Below are positions 17,151 through 24,821 of a stretch of DNA of 40,337 nt, in pieces (the first letter of the stretch is position 1; every line of letters starts with the position of its first letter). This DNA comes from a virus. Both the position numbers and the translations under genes were made by a program. A model generated the notes under the pieces. It was not told where the DNA came from, searched no databases, and saw only the letters and a program-made list of their open reading frames with translations. The DNA lies in the IMG/VR virus record IMGVR_UViG_3300022074_000118, positions 1 through 40,337 of that record; one strand, given 5' to 3'.

Positions 17151-18037
17151 AGTACGACACTTTCTTTAGCTAATTTAGTGTACCACGTCCCCGGCCTACT
17201 CTGAGCCCGTGAGGTTGCTTTAGGTGCAAACTTAGCTTTAGGCCAACACTTGCTCTTGTGACCACAGAACGAGCAGGTACGGGGCATAAGCATGTTGCCC
17301 GTTGGTTCGCCCTTGTGCATCTCCTTCTCAGGTTGGAACTCCTTGCGGAACGGTTTGTCCGACAGGAGATACTTAGCACGAGCTTTGGCATCCGCAATGT
17401 ATTGCTTGCGGTCTTGCTCTTGGTCATCCGGCGCGGCACACATAATCCACTCGCCGTTGTTTTTGTTTACAACAATCCAACCGCCAAAAGGCAACCCAGC
17501 AGCAGTAGCGTAAAGATACCCCTGCATGATATAGCCAAAGGTGTCTTCCTCTTTGATCTTTTCGTACCCTCCGAAAGAGCCGAATTTATGGTTAAAAGAG
17601 TAATCAGACGCTGATTTGATGTCCCAAACTTTTGGCCCTGACCCATCATCAATAATGATATCCAGTGTCCCATTGATCTTAATGTCATCGTCAAGCTCCA
17701 GTTCTACTTTCTTTTGCAGGTCTACAATCTCGACCCCAGATAATCTCATGGCTAACACGGCAAGAGATTCGATCATGTCCCCGAATATGAATCTCATAAA
17801 CGTGGTGTAATCCATCTCTTCTTTGTCACCAGCTATCTCATGCTGTTGTTGACACAGAGGTCTACCCAGACCGGACATGCGTATGCCAGACCTGTCAGAC
17901 TTTCTGCTGAATTGTTTCTCTATAGAGGCGGCTACAGATTCAACAAACTCCTGAGAAAATTCGGGCGGGAGATTGATCGTCCCCCGCCCTGCACTTTCAA
18001 GAGCCGCCTGTATCTTAGGCAGCGTCAGCATCGGCAA
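17147..18037 (-). CDS. Cas4/RecB-like PD-(D/E)XK exonuclease with probable 4Fe-4S cluster
   Basis: Two hundred ninety-six residues. Core motifs in order: FGDMIESLAVLAM (Glu90), INGTLDIII (Asp126), KVWDIKSAS (Asp139, Lys141) and MQGYLYA (Gln172), the signature of the RecB/lambda-exonuclease/Cas4 nucleases. One cysteine upstream of the core (Cys62 in GRPLCQQQHE) plus three at the C-terminus (Cys255, Cys258, Cys264 in CSFCGHKSKC) reproduce the Cas4/AddB pattern for a 4Fe-4S cluster. In place of T7 gp6 it probably degrades DNA ends for recombination or host DNA turnover. The start at 18037 has GGAG at a good distance and overlaps the upstream gene. Confidence 0.85.
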   Translation of the reverse strand: MPMLTLPKIQAALESAGRGTINLPPEFSQEFVESVAASIEKQFSRKSDRSGIRMSGLGRPLCQQQHEIAGDKEEMDYTTFMRFIFGDMIESLAVLAMRLSGVEIVDLQKKVELELDDDIKINGTLDIIIDDGSGPKVWDIKSASDYSFNHKFGSFGGYEKIKEEDTFGYIMQGYLYATAAGLPFGGWIVVNKNNGEWIMCAAPDDQEQDRKQYIADAKARAKYLLSDKPFRKEFQPEKEMHKGEPTGNMLMPRTCSFCGHKSKCWPKAKFAPKATSRAQSRPGTWYTKLAKESVVL

Positions 18038-18863
18038 GCTCCGCTTCTAACGAAACGTCGAGGCTATCCGTGCTGAGTTTTTGAGCTTCCCGAAACTTTT
18101 CAAGAACACCGTCATTGTATCCTTTGATTGTCTCCAAGAACTTTTTAATCAGATCCAAATCGTCTTGTGTCAGATCCTTGAGGTAGTCAGTCTGTGCAAA
18201 CGTGGGAACCCAGAAGTTCACACTACCTGATTTCATTTTCTTTGTGCCCAGTTGGAACACAGTTTTCTGCATCAGTTTCTTCTGTCGCGTAATGAGGTCA
18301 AGAGCCTCACGAACGGGACGGAAGCCTGATTTCTTGAAGTAGGCCACTACGGGTTGATTGTCGAGTTCGAGATCGTTGCCCTCTGCGTCTTTGGCTGTGC
18401 CCGACACTGTTGCGTACACAACTTGGTTGCAGACTACTTCACGTGAAAGAAGAAGGCGTGGGTCTGTTGGCTCTAGGTCTTTTTCTTCGTCCTTTGTCAA
18501 GCGACCACACTTCTCGCTTCCTGCTGAATCAGGGAACTTATCACCAAGACTTCCGGTCTGAATAGACTGGGAGACAAACACGTTTTCTTCATTGTCCCAG
18601 TGACTGTATGTGTACATGCGGCTAAACGGACGCAGTGTCAGCGTCTCTGCAAATACAAAGCGACCATCAAGCATCAGCTTCCAGTGGCCTTTCGGAAGAC
18701 GGTTTCCGTTGTCGTCTTCGTCTGTATAGTTGATTGACAGGCGAGGCAGTCCGTTACCGGAACCAGTAGCGGGGGCACCGCCCTGTCCTGTGAGAGCCAT
18801 CAGTGCTGACTCGTCAAGGTTATCTAGATTAAGGTTTTCAAGTGTTGCTAAATCGTTTGTCAT
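18015..18863 (-). CDS. Putative single-stranded DNA-binding protein
   Basis: Two hundred eighty-two residues after a strong AGGAG site. It begins with an acidic linker (about residues 1-40), then a beta-rich body (LPRLSINYTDEDDNGNRLPK; HWKLMLDGRFVFAETLTLRP), then a basic helical part, and ends in an acidic tail (SLEAELADADAA). A beta-rich body plus acidic C-terminus, encoded directly between polymerase and exonuclease, is the profile of phage SSBs such as T7 gp2.5. I recognise the family as common in marine podoviruses, but there is no diagnostic motif, so the function is inferred. Confidence 0.55.
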   Translation of the reverse strand: MTNDLATLENLNLDNLDESALMALTGQGGAPATGSGNGLPRLSINYTDEDDNGNRLPKGHWKLMLDGRFVFAETLTLRPFSRMYTYSHWDNEENVFVSQSIQTGSLGDKFPDSAGSEKCGRLTKDEEKDLEPTDPRLLLSREVVCNQVVYATVSGTAKDAEGNDLELDNQPVVAYFKKSGFRPVREALDLITRQKKLMQKTVFQLGTKKMKSGSVNFWVPTFAQTDYLKDLTQDDLDLIKKFLETIKGYNDGVLEKFREAQKLSTDSLDVSLEAELADADAA

Positions 18864-18896
18864 CTTTAACTCCTATGACTGTTTAACTTGTCTATT

Positions 18897-20438
18897 CTAA
18901 GGCTCAACAAGCTCTGTGTCAAGCCAATTATCTCCTATTTTTAATTCAATATCGACAGGCATATCATAGTGGATACCGTACCGTCTGTGTGACTCGTCCT
19001 TGATAGACAGCATGGCTTCCTCCATCATACTGATTGCCTTACTTTCTTCGCCCGGATAGACATCCATGACGATGCTATCGTGGACGGTGTTGCATATTAC
19101 ACTGTTCATTTTGGACTGTCTTAAAAGTTTACTCAGATGAATAAGAGCGAGGGGTAACAGGTCTCCTGTAGCAAAGCCCTGAACAGGATAGTTACAGATG
19201 GCGGTGCGGTTTGTTGCGGTGCCCCACTTCGTCCACTTGGTTCCGGGGAAGTGGTACTGCCTACCGGAGGGCAGGGTTATGTAACCCCTGTCCACAGCCT
19301 GACGCTGCATCTCGTCCTGCCAGTCAGTCACAGCGGCATACTTGTCCTTGAAGGCGTTGTAGTATCGCTTCTGTGAATCAGTGCCTGTAACGCCACCGTA
19401 CAGCGGTTTAAAGGTGTGTGCCTTTGCTTCCTGTCGGCTACACCCTATGATCTCTGCAGTGTAGCTGTGAACGTCGGTTCCGGCTTTGACATCGTTATAG
19501 ATGGACTCGTCGCTGGACAGAAACCCAGCCACACGAAACTCTAGCTGACTATAGTCCCCCTCAAGTATCTTACCGCCTTCCCAGCGGCTTTTAACAACCT
19601 TACGAATAACGAATGTAGAGCCTCGTGGCATGTTCTGAAAGTTTGGGTTTCTCGAAGAAAGTCTTCCAGTCGCAGTAACACACTGCATAAACTCAGGATG
19701 AATAAAATCATCGTGATCAAGATTGTTGAACATACCGTCCACAAAATTAGACAGGTAAGTTCGAATAGCAGAGTATCGGATATAAGCTGCCACAAACTCT
19801 TTAGCTTCTCCTGACAACTCGTCAAGGCGTTGCTCAAGCGTTTCCTTGTCTGTTTTAAATCCACCTGCCGCGACATCAGCAACCCCTCTAGGGCTGATTT
19901 TAAATCCCGCAGTTTTTCCAGTATCGACATAGGTCATTCCCTTTCCGTTACACGCCGAACAAATGCGCTTGGCTTTACTGATGCTGCCATCCTTACGAGT
20001 AAAGGACACACGCCCTACACCGTCACAGTGCATACACTGAGAGCCAATCGTACGACGTATTACCGTTGTGTTATCGCTCACAGCATGTTTGAACTCGCTC
20101 TGCTTCATGCGAGTACGCATCTTCTGTTTCTTGGTTGCCCCCCGTTGCTCAGTACCTAAATTGAACAACGTCTTCCATACCTGCTTGTTGTTTACCTTAC
20201 GAGAGTAGAACAGAGCAGAACGATCATCAGGGCTATCAAGGTTGATAGGGGTATCGCCCATTGCGGCTTGAGCCATGCTTCGGAGCTTGTGTCGGAGTTC
20301 CTCTTGTTCATTTTCAAAATCCTCTTTGAGTTGTATCAGTGCCTGTCTATCTATCTTGATACCAGCGCGTTCGATGTCACACAGAACGTCTGTCATCTCA
20401 CAGGACATGAGTAGTGTGGACTGTAAACTAGAGCTCAT
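18897..20438 (-). CDS. Family A DNA polymerase with DnaJ-like zinc finger, lacking the exonuclease domain
   Basis: Five hundred thirteen residues; replicates the phage genome. A short helical N-terminus is followed by a DnaJ-type zinc finger (Cys135, Cys138, Cys160, Cys163 in two CxxCxGxG units), then the palm and fingers: TATGRLSSRNPNFQNM, motif A EGDYSQLEFRVAG (Asp295), O-helix RQEAKAHTFKPLYGG (Arg335, Lys339, Phe343, Tyr347), motif C NTVHDSIVMDV (His453, Asp454). The residue equivalent to E. coli 762 is Phe. The next position is Lys instead of Gly, and the usual HDE is HDS. The proofreading exonuclease is a separate upstream gene overlapping by 11 bases. The ATG at 20438 has AAAGGA upstream, and the frame extends further without a better start. 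Confidence 0.95.
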   Translation of the reverse strand: MSSSLQSTLLMSCEMTDVLCDIERAGIKIDRQALIQLKEDFENEQEELRHKLRSMAQAAMGDTPINLDSPDDRSALFYSRKVNNKQVWKTLFNLGTEQRGATKKQKMRTRMKQSEFKHAVSDNTTVIRRTIGSQCMHCDGVGRVSFTRKDGSISKAKRICSACNGKGMTYVDTGKTAGFKISPRGVADVAAGGFKTDKETLEQRLDELSGEAKEFVAAYIRYSAIRTYLSNFVDGMFNNLDHDDFIHPEFMQCVTATGRLSSRNPNFQNMPRGSTFVIRKVVKSRWEGGKILEGDYSQLEFRVAGFLSSDESIYNDVKAGTDVHSYTAEIIGCSRQEAKAHTFKPLYGGVTGTDSQKRYYNAFKDKYAAVTDWQDEMQRQAVDRGYITLPSGRQYHFPGTKWTKWGTATNRTAICNYPVQGFATGDLLPLALIHLSKLLRQSKMNSVICNTVHDSIVMDVYPGEESKAISMMEEAMLSIKDESHRRYGIHYDMPVDIELKIGDNWLDTELVEP

Positions 20439-20982
20439 GGTACATCCTTTCAAGTGTGGTGCCAAAGGCTTCGGCTTGTTTGATAGCGATACGTTCCGTA
20501 ACAAGAACGTCTTCTTTACCGTACTCTTCTACAATGTCGTATGGTATCTTGTCAAACGTCACACCGTCATCCAAGTAAGGTTGAACGAGGTCTTTCTTCT
20601 TGGAGCCCACTTCATACTTCTCAGCGAGGGCGGCAAGGCTGAGAGGCCAACGCCGGGAACCAGCTAAGATGTACTCCCCCACCATTGTGTCATACAGCTT
20701 GCCATCGTAAGACCAACCACACTCACGCAACCACATCAGGTCAAACTTAATGTTGTGACCAATCAACAGGTCACACCACTCAAGTGCAGAACGAATCTGT
20801 TCGAACCCACCATTAGTCGGTGTTTCCTTTTCGTGGTGAAAGCAGAGGTAGTCAACGCCTACATCAGTTATGCGTTTGTAGCCAACACTGACCAGAAGAT
20901 TCTTGAAGAATGGAGAAGGTGTCCAAGAGCCGTTTGGCTTTTTTGTTGTGGTAGTCTCCACGTCAAGAGTCACTATGTTCAT
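20428..20982 (-). CDS. DEDDy 3'-5' exonuclease (split-off proofreading domain)
   Basis: One hundred eighty-four residues. Exo I motif VTLDVETTT (Asp7, Glu9), Exo II GHNIKFDLMWL (Asp81) and Exo III EEYGKEDVL (Tyr154-x3-Asp158) define a complete DEDDy proofreading exonuclease like the N-terminal domain of T7 or E. coli family A polymerases. The gene ends inside the start region of the polymerase gene, so the two are probably co-translated and may form a two-subunit polymerase. HMO-2011, as I recall, has these domains in one chain. Confidence 0.93.
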   Translation of the reverse strand: MNIVTLDVETTTTKKPNGSWTPSPFFKNLLVSVGYKRITDVGVDYLCFHHEKETPTNGGFEQIRSALEWCDLLIGHNIKFDLMWLRECGWSYDGKLYDTMVGEYILAGSRRWPLSLAALAEKYEVGSKKKDLVQPYLDDGVTFDKIPYDIVEEYGKEDVLVTERIAIKQAEAFGTTLERMYHEL

Positions 20983-21256
20983 TGAGCTCCTCCATATTCA
21001 CTCTGTCTACCATGTAGATTTCAACGCCTATCTTTTTCTGATGTGGTTTGGCTATGCGATTTATCAGTGTACCATCCTTGCGATACGATTTTGTTTTCAC
21101 ATCGTAGAAACGTGTCTCTCCGGTCTCTGGATTGACAACCACAAGATCTATCAGGCCGTTACTACTTATGTTGTGAAAGACGTGCCAGCCTTGTTTAATT
21201 AGTTGTGCGGCAGCAATCATCTCGCTGAGTGCGCCTCTTGCATGTTTGATATCCAT
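20963..21256 (-). CDS. Small PD-(D/E)XK nuclease (Holliday-junction-resolvase-like)
   Basis: Ninety-seven residues: an almost minimal PD-(D/E)XK fold. ARGALSEMIAAAQLIKQGW supplies Glu12, SSNGLIDLVVV supplies Asp37, and TRFYDVKTKS supplies Asp52 and Lys54. This is the pattern of archaeal Hjc-like or VRR-NUC-like small nucleases. It overlaps the helicase gene upstream and the exonuclease gene downstream, placing it within the replisome operon. It may process junctions or flaps; substrate unknown. Confidence 0.75.
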   Translation of the reverse strand: MDIKHARGALSEMIAAAQLIKQGWHVFHNISSNGLIDLVVVNPETGETRFYDVKTKSYRKDGTLINRIAKPHQKKIGVEIYMVDRVNMEELNEHSDS

Positions 21257-22488
21257 TAGTAGTAGAACCCCCTGTGAATGTCTATGTTTGCGTTTATCAT
21301 ACCGTGATATCCATTGACCTTATTCTTGGATACATTCAGGTAACGCATGTAGTTATCGTCATCAACATCTCCAGTCTTACCTATGCCGATGATAACATCA
21401 GCTTCACCAGCTTTACCTGTCCGGCTGTTATCCATCATGGAGTAGTCAATATTCATGCGGTTGTGTGCCTCATAGCTTGCTTGAGACACAGCCCAGAACA
21501 ACAGATTGTTACGTTTAGCTATCTCCCGCGCCTTGATGTATATCTCTTTGAGGCGTTCGTCACCACGACCAAAGTCTCCGTTCACGCGAAACTTATCAAG
21601 CTGGTCAGCGAACACGATATCAGGGTCAGACAGCTTACAGTATTGATCAAGCTCCTCGACAGACGAGCCAACTGAATCTACCACAGTAAGATACGGCTTG
21701 ATATCCTGTACGTACTTTTCGTTGATGACAGACTTATCTTTGACCATCTCTTGTTTTGTTAGCTTGTAGTAGCTTTGAATAATACGCAACTTAATCTTAG
21801 CGGCGGGCTCCTCGTTCGCCCAGTACGCAACCTTGTTCTTGTTCTTGATGTAAGAAGCACAGAGATGGGCACAGAACGTTGTCTTGCCTGTTTCTGGTCG
21901 GGCAAAGATTATACCCAGATTACCACGAGACATCCCCGGAAGGTTGTCCTTAATTATGTTGAGGTCAAACGGGAAGTCTACACCTCTTTCTTCGCTCTCT
22001 ATAAGTTGCATGAAATCATCCTCAAATATGGTGTAGGTCTCACTGCCTTTGATGCTGTGCTCCGACACTCTGTCTAGTATACTTTTGATTGGCGTGAAGT
22101 CAGTGGACTCACCAGTGTATATGTCAATGGCTCGTTCACCGATGACACGTGCTTGGTCTCTTGCCCAGAACTCTTCTACAATCTTACGATGTAGATCTAC
22201 GTTCTGTTCTCCTGACGGGTCACGCATCCTGTTGAATATGTCAGCCAAGTCCTCTCGACTTGACTTAGTTAGTGCAGGGTTGGATGTCAGCAACATCGAA
22301 TGAACTTCCCCTGCGGTAAGGTTCGTGGTTGCAACGTCGTGACAGTTTAGAATCGTTCTAAATACTGTCTTGGACAAACCCTCGAACATGTCCTCTGACA
22401 ATATGTGCTTCACACCGGAGTAGAAGTCGCGGTGCAAAATGAATTGCAGAATATGTTGTTCAATCGGTTTTTCTTCTGATGAACTCAT
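21256..22488 (-). CDS. DnaB-like replicative helicase
   Basis: Four hundred ten residues. N-terminal helical domain, then a RecA-type ATPase: GNLGIIFARPETGKTTFCAH (Walker A, Lys202), NEEP (switch glutamates), DPDIVFADQLDKF (Walker B, Asp295) and a downstream SQAS motif (residue about 345). It should form a hexameric ring that unwinds DNA ahead of the polymerase. The primase is a separate gene immediately upstream overlapping by 29 bases, so the fused primase-helicase of T7 gp4 is split here. A GGAAA site precedes the ATG at 22488. Confidence 0.9.
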   Translation of the reverse strand: MSSSEEKPIEQHILQFILHRDFYSGVKHILSEDMFEGLSKTVFRTILNCHDVATTNLTAGEVHSMLLTSNPALTKSSREDLADIFNRMRDPSGEQNVDLHRKIVEEFWARDQARVIGERAIDIYTGESTDFTPIKSILDRVSEHSIKGSETYTIFEDDFMQLIESEERGVDFPFDLNIIKDNLPGMSRGNLGIIFARPETGKTTFCAHLCASYIKNKNKVAYWANEEPAAKIKLRIIQSYYKLTKQEMVKDKSVINEKYVQDIKPYLTVVDSVGSSVEELDQYCKLSDPDIVFADQLDKFRVNGDFGRGDERLKEIYIKAREIAKRNNLLFWAVSQASYEAHNRMNIDYSMMDNSRTGKAGEADVIIGIGKTGDVDDDNYMRYLNVSKNKVNGYHGMINANIDIHRGFYY

Positions 22489-23245
22489 TCAGTTTTTCCT
22501 TTTCCATGTTTTTCAAATCATCTTCAAGAATAAGCATCCGGACATTCAGGTGAGGTTTGAGTGTCTGGACAGTTTTCAAGCCTAGCTTGGTTGCGTCCTT
22601 ATCTAACGCAACGTACACGGTGTCGAACTTTTTGAGTTGGACTATGTGTTCTTTGAGCAGAGACGTGCCCAGCATAGCAACGCCAGTCATCACGTGACTA
22701 ACACACGAGGCTGAAGCACAGTCCTCAACGAGCACTGCACTGGGAGCGTCTCCTGCGGTGAATAGTTGTTTTGAGTTGCCGTATCTGTACCACTTCGGTT
22801 TGGCTCCTGCAAGGGTTCGACCTACAGCATCCACCGTCTTGGCACCTTCTCGAATCAAGAACACCGCACGGTTCAATCTCTGATCATACATGAGACGAAC
22901 GGTGCGGTGCGAATAGGCATCGAACACATTGACATCTTTCATGTAACGCATAGCTGCATCACTTCGGGAGATGTCCACAAATGTGTCTGGAATTTGAAAT
23001 GAATTCAAAGGCTTGTCTGGTTCTTCGTAACGGTTACGAGTACGCAGAGGTGGAGGGTCGGCAGAGAGCCGAACCCGGAGCCGACCCTTCACAGAACAAT
23101 CAGCGTGAAAGCATTTGAATATGATATTCATCCCGTCATTGAAGGCGGCAAATGAATTCTTGTGTCCGCAGGATGGACAATCGGAGCGGTAACGTGTACC
23201 ACCCTGAATGTTCAAGGACTCAATGTAGTCGTGTATCATGCTCAT
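22460..23245 (-). CDS. DNA primase (zinc-binding plus Toprim domains)
   Basis: About 261 residues. An N-terminal zinc ribbon (Cys23, Cys26, Cys45, Cys50; CPSCGHKNSF and KCFHADC) reads the template, and the Toprim domain carries SAVLVEDCASAS (Glu174) and VYVALDKDATKLG (Asp215, Asp217). It makes primers for the lagging strand. The frame is open to a TTG at 23281, but that codon is part of a -35 box. I prefer the ATG at 23245, because related primases begin with a short residue run before YIESLNI. With a predicted transcription start near 23246 the message could be leaderless. Lagging-strand partner: the helicase gene downstream. Confidence 0.88.
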   Translation of the reverse strand: MSMIHDYIESLNIQGGTRYRSDCPSCGHKNSFAAFNDGMNIIFKCFHADCSVKGRLRVRLSADPPPLRTRNRYEEPDKPLNSFQIPDTFVDISRSDAAMRYMKDVNVFDAYSHRTVRLMYDQRLNRAVFLIREGAKTVDAVGRTLAGAKPKWYRYGNSKQLFTAGDAPSAVLVEDCASASCVSHVMTGVAMLGTSLLKEHIVQLKKFDTVYVALDKDATKLGLKTVQTLKPHLNVRMLILEDDLKNMEKEKLNEFIRRKTD

Positions 23246-23252
23246 AACCACG

Positions 23253-23281
23253 AGCATACGAGCAAATGAATTTGGTGTCAA
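23253..23281 (-). promoter_or_regulatory. Promoter for the leftward replication operon
   Basis: On the - strand TTGACA (23281-23276) and TATGCT (23258-23253) are separated by 17 bases, a good sigma70-type promoter. Initiation would be near 23246, just before the primase ATG. One copy of the AAATGAATTT motif lies in the spacer, where a repressor or activator could act. Confidence 0.65.
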
Positions 23282-23294
23282 ACGATTTTTTTTC

Positions 23295-23325
23295 TTGACA
23301 GCCCTTTGCGACCTATGGTTATACT
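23295..23325 (+). promoter_or_regulatory. Promoter for the rightward early operon
   Basis: TTGACA at 23295-23300 is followed by TATACT at 23320-23325 with a long 19-base spacer (or TTATAC with 18). It points at the small-gene operon and is divergent from the replication promoter. A dyad-like sequence, TAGGGTTCCCCAATGGG, begins at 23330, at the expected start site, and may be an operator. Confidence 0.55.
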
Positions 23326-23395
23326 CCCGTAGGGTTCCCCAATGGGATTACTCTGTTATGTAAAATAACCGTTAGCTTACCTATAGGGATACCTT

Positions 23396-23584
23396 ATGAA
23401 GGAAAGAGAGAAAAGAAAACTGTCAACCTATCATGGTCGTCTGTTTGCTGATAAAGAACAGGCAGAGCATTGGCTCGACAGGATGCGTACAAAACTAGGA
23501 GGAGACTACACCTATGAATGTAAATGGCACAAAGGACACGAACTCTGGCACGGGGTTCTATATCGAGAGCAGGAACTCAGATGA
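23396..23584 (+). CDS. Small early protein, unknown
   Basis: Sixty-two residues, the first gene after the rightward promoter. It is very basic at the start (MKEREKRKLSTYHGRLFADK) and has aromatic and His residues later (YECKWHKGHELWHGVLYREQ). No strong ribosome binding site is visible. It overlaps the next gene by 71 bases. As a promoter-proximal small gene it may act early against the host, but no motif shows this. Confidence 0.55.
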   Translation: MKEREKRKLSTYHGRLFADKEQAEHWLDRMRTKLGGDYTYECKWHKGHELWHGVLYREQELR

Positions 23585-23738
23585 ATTACTTGTCTGCTTA
23601 CACAAGGCTCGTGAAGAGACTAGGAACAAGGCGATTGATCTAGAGTGGCAGGGTCTACCTGCTGATCATTTGTGGAAAACAGTTAGAAGTATGACCGAAC
23701 GAATTGAAAATGGCGAACAGTATGAGGTGTTGTTTTGA
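23514..23738 (+). CDS. Small early protein, unknown
   Basis: Seventy-four residues with a strong AGGAGGA site upstream of ATG 23514, although this start lies within the preceding gene. The product has a Ser/Asn-rich N-terminus and a helical remainder (SDELLVCLHKAREETRNKAI; MTERIENGEQYEVLF). Its stop overlaps the TTG start of the lysin gene, suggesting coupling. If the first part is not translated, an internal start is possible. Confidence 0.55.
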   Translation: MNVNGTKDTNSGTGFYIESRNSDELLVCLHKAREETRNKAIDLEWQGLPADHLWKTVRSMTERIENGEQYEVLF

Positions 23739-24148
23739 TAACTGAAGCATTGATGTGTATGGCGATGAACATCTACCATGAAGCGCGAAATGAATCCACG
23801 ATTGGTAAGATGGCAGTTGCCCAAGTTGTAATGAACAGAATGGATGATGAACGTTTCCCAGATACAGTCTGTGGCGTTGTTTATCAGGGTGAACACACGG
23901 CATCTGGGCACCCCAAACGAAACCAATGTCAGTTTAGTTGGTACTGTGATGGGCTACCGGACAATCCGAAAAATGAATCTGCGTTTCAGGAGTCATACGA
24001 AATCGGCAAGTTCGTAGCCGAAGGATGGATGGCTGGTAACTTTGATGGGGCAACCCACTACCACGCCACCTACGTCAATCCGTCATGGTCTAGGGTGTTC
24101 ACTCATGCGGTCACAATCGATGGTCACGTGTTCTACAGATGGGAATGA
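23735..24148 (+). CDS. Cell wall hydrolase of the SleB/CwlJ (Hydrolase_2) family: probable endolysin
   Basis: One hundred thirty-seven residues. The family signature is clear: MAMNIYHEARNESTIGKMAV with catalytic-type Glu16 (and Glu19), then VVMNRM, CGVVYQGEH, and CQFSWYCDG. These enzymes cut the glycan strands of peptidoglycan, so this is the best candidate for the phage lysin. There is no signal peptide, so it needs a holin. The start is a TTG overlapping the preceding stop (TTGA) with GAGG upstream; the N-terminus it gives fits the family better than the next ATG (23753). The neighbouring genes are small and unknown. Confidence 0.88.
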   Translation: MITEALMCMAMNIYHEARNESTIGKMAVAQVVMNRMDDERFPDTVCGVVYQGEHTASGHPKRNQCQFSWYCDGLPDNPKNESAFQESYEIGKFVAEGWMAGNFDGATHYHATYVNPSWSRVFTHAVTIDGHVFYRWE

Positions 24149-24152
24149 ATCT

Positions 24153-24392
24153 ATGATGAAGCTGCCAAATGAATTCGATATCGCGGTGCTGGGTGTCAGC
24201 TATCGAATAGGCTGGGAGGACTGCATCGTCTATGACGTGAATGAAATCCTACGTATCCTGATGCAGGACATGTTAGCGGATGATGCGCTCGAACATTTCA
24301 TGTATAACATAGCCGGGTCTTACGTAGGAGAAACGACCCCAATCTTCTTGTGGGAAAGAACCATGAAGGAGATAGAGGAAGATGCAGAATGA
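24153..24392 (+). CDS. Small acidic protein, unknown
   Basis: Seventy-nine residues. I chose the ATG at 24153 (second ATG at 24156) with GGGA upstream, four bases after the lysin stop; the frame extends further but only by overlapping the lysin. The sequence (MMKLPNEFDIAVLGVSYRIG; DDALEHFMYNIAGSYVGE) looks globular and acidic at the end. Its stop overlaps the next ATG (ATGA). Family not recognised. Confidence 0.65.
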   Translation: MMKLPNEFDIAVLGVSYRIGWEDCIVYDVNEILRILMQDMLADDALEHFMYNIAGSYVGETTPIFLWERTMKEIEEDAE

Positions 24393-24583
24393 ACGTGAAC
24401 TTGGGAGATAGTCCCTGTAAGAAACAGTGCAGAGTTGATTGGGACTACGAGGCGTGTTCGACATGCGGCAGAACTTTATCTGATCTAACGAACTGGAGCA
24501 AAATGAATTTGCTTGAACGTATCCTTGCCAACGCAAAAGCAATCCGTATACTGAGGCGGATGGAGAAAATTAATGGTAGATGA
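24389..24583 (+). CDS. DUF1289-like Cys-rich small protein
   Basis: Sixty-four residues starting in an ATGA overlap. SPCKKQCRVDWDYEACSTCG followed by RTLSDLTNW matches the DUF1289 pattern (SPCxxxC ... CxxCGRTLxEIxxW), a small bacterial family with four conserved cysteines that probably bind metal. The C-terminal helix (MNLLERILANAKAIRILRRM) is basic. DUF1289 function is unknown; it is common in Proteobacteria, so this may be a captured host gene used to interfere with or imitate a host factor. Confidence 0.75.
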   Translation: MNVNLGDSPCKKQCRVDWDYEACSTCGRTLSDLTNWSKMNLLERILANAKAIRILRRMEKINGR

Positions 24584-24821
24584 ATCCAGAATAAAACGAA
24601 TTAAGGCGCGTGTGAAATATTTGTACAACCTGATTGAAGAGATGGAGAGCGAAATTGAGCAAGAAAAAAAATCAAATGAATCCTGTAGCCAAGAGCCTGT
24701 CGGAGAAGCAGAACAGACCGAAGACGATACCAGACAAGAGGCGGGAGAGTTACGACAGGTACATCGCTCGGAAGTTAAGAGAAAACTGGCGAAACTTAGA
24801 CGCAAGAAAAAAAGATATTGA
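24573..24821 (+). CDS. Charged coiled-coil small protein
   Basis: Eighty-two residues after GGAG, overlapping the previous stop by 11 bases. The first part is a long helix (VKYLYNLIEEMESEIEQEKK), then an acidic linker, and a very basic end (EVKRKLAKLRRKKKRY). A run of eight A at 24664-24671 lies after the helix, and the +1 frame downstream also looks coding, so the true product may include a frameshift or there may be two overlapping genes. Confidence 0.5.
   Translation: MVDESRIKRIKARVKYLYNLIEEMESEIEQEKKSNESCSQEPVGEAEQTEDDTRQEAGELRQVHRSEVKRKLAKLRRKKKRY

Noticed and set aside
23246-23281. TTG start giving a longer primase
   Set aside because: The TTG is part of the TTGACA -35 box, and related primases begin close to YIESLNI.
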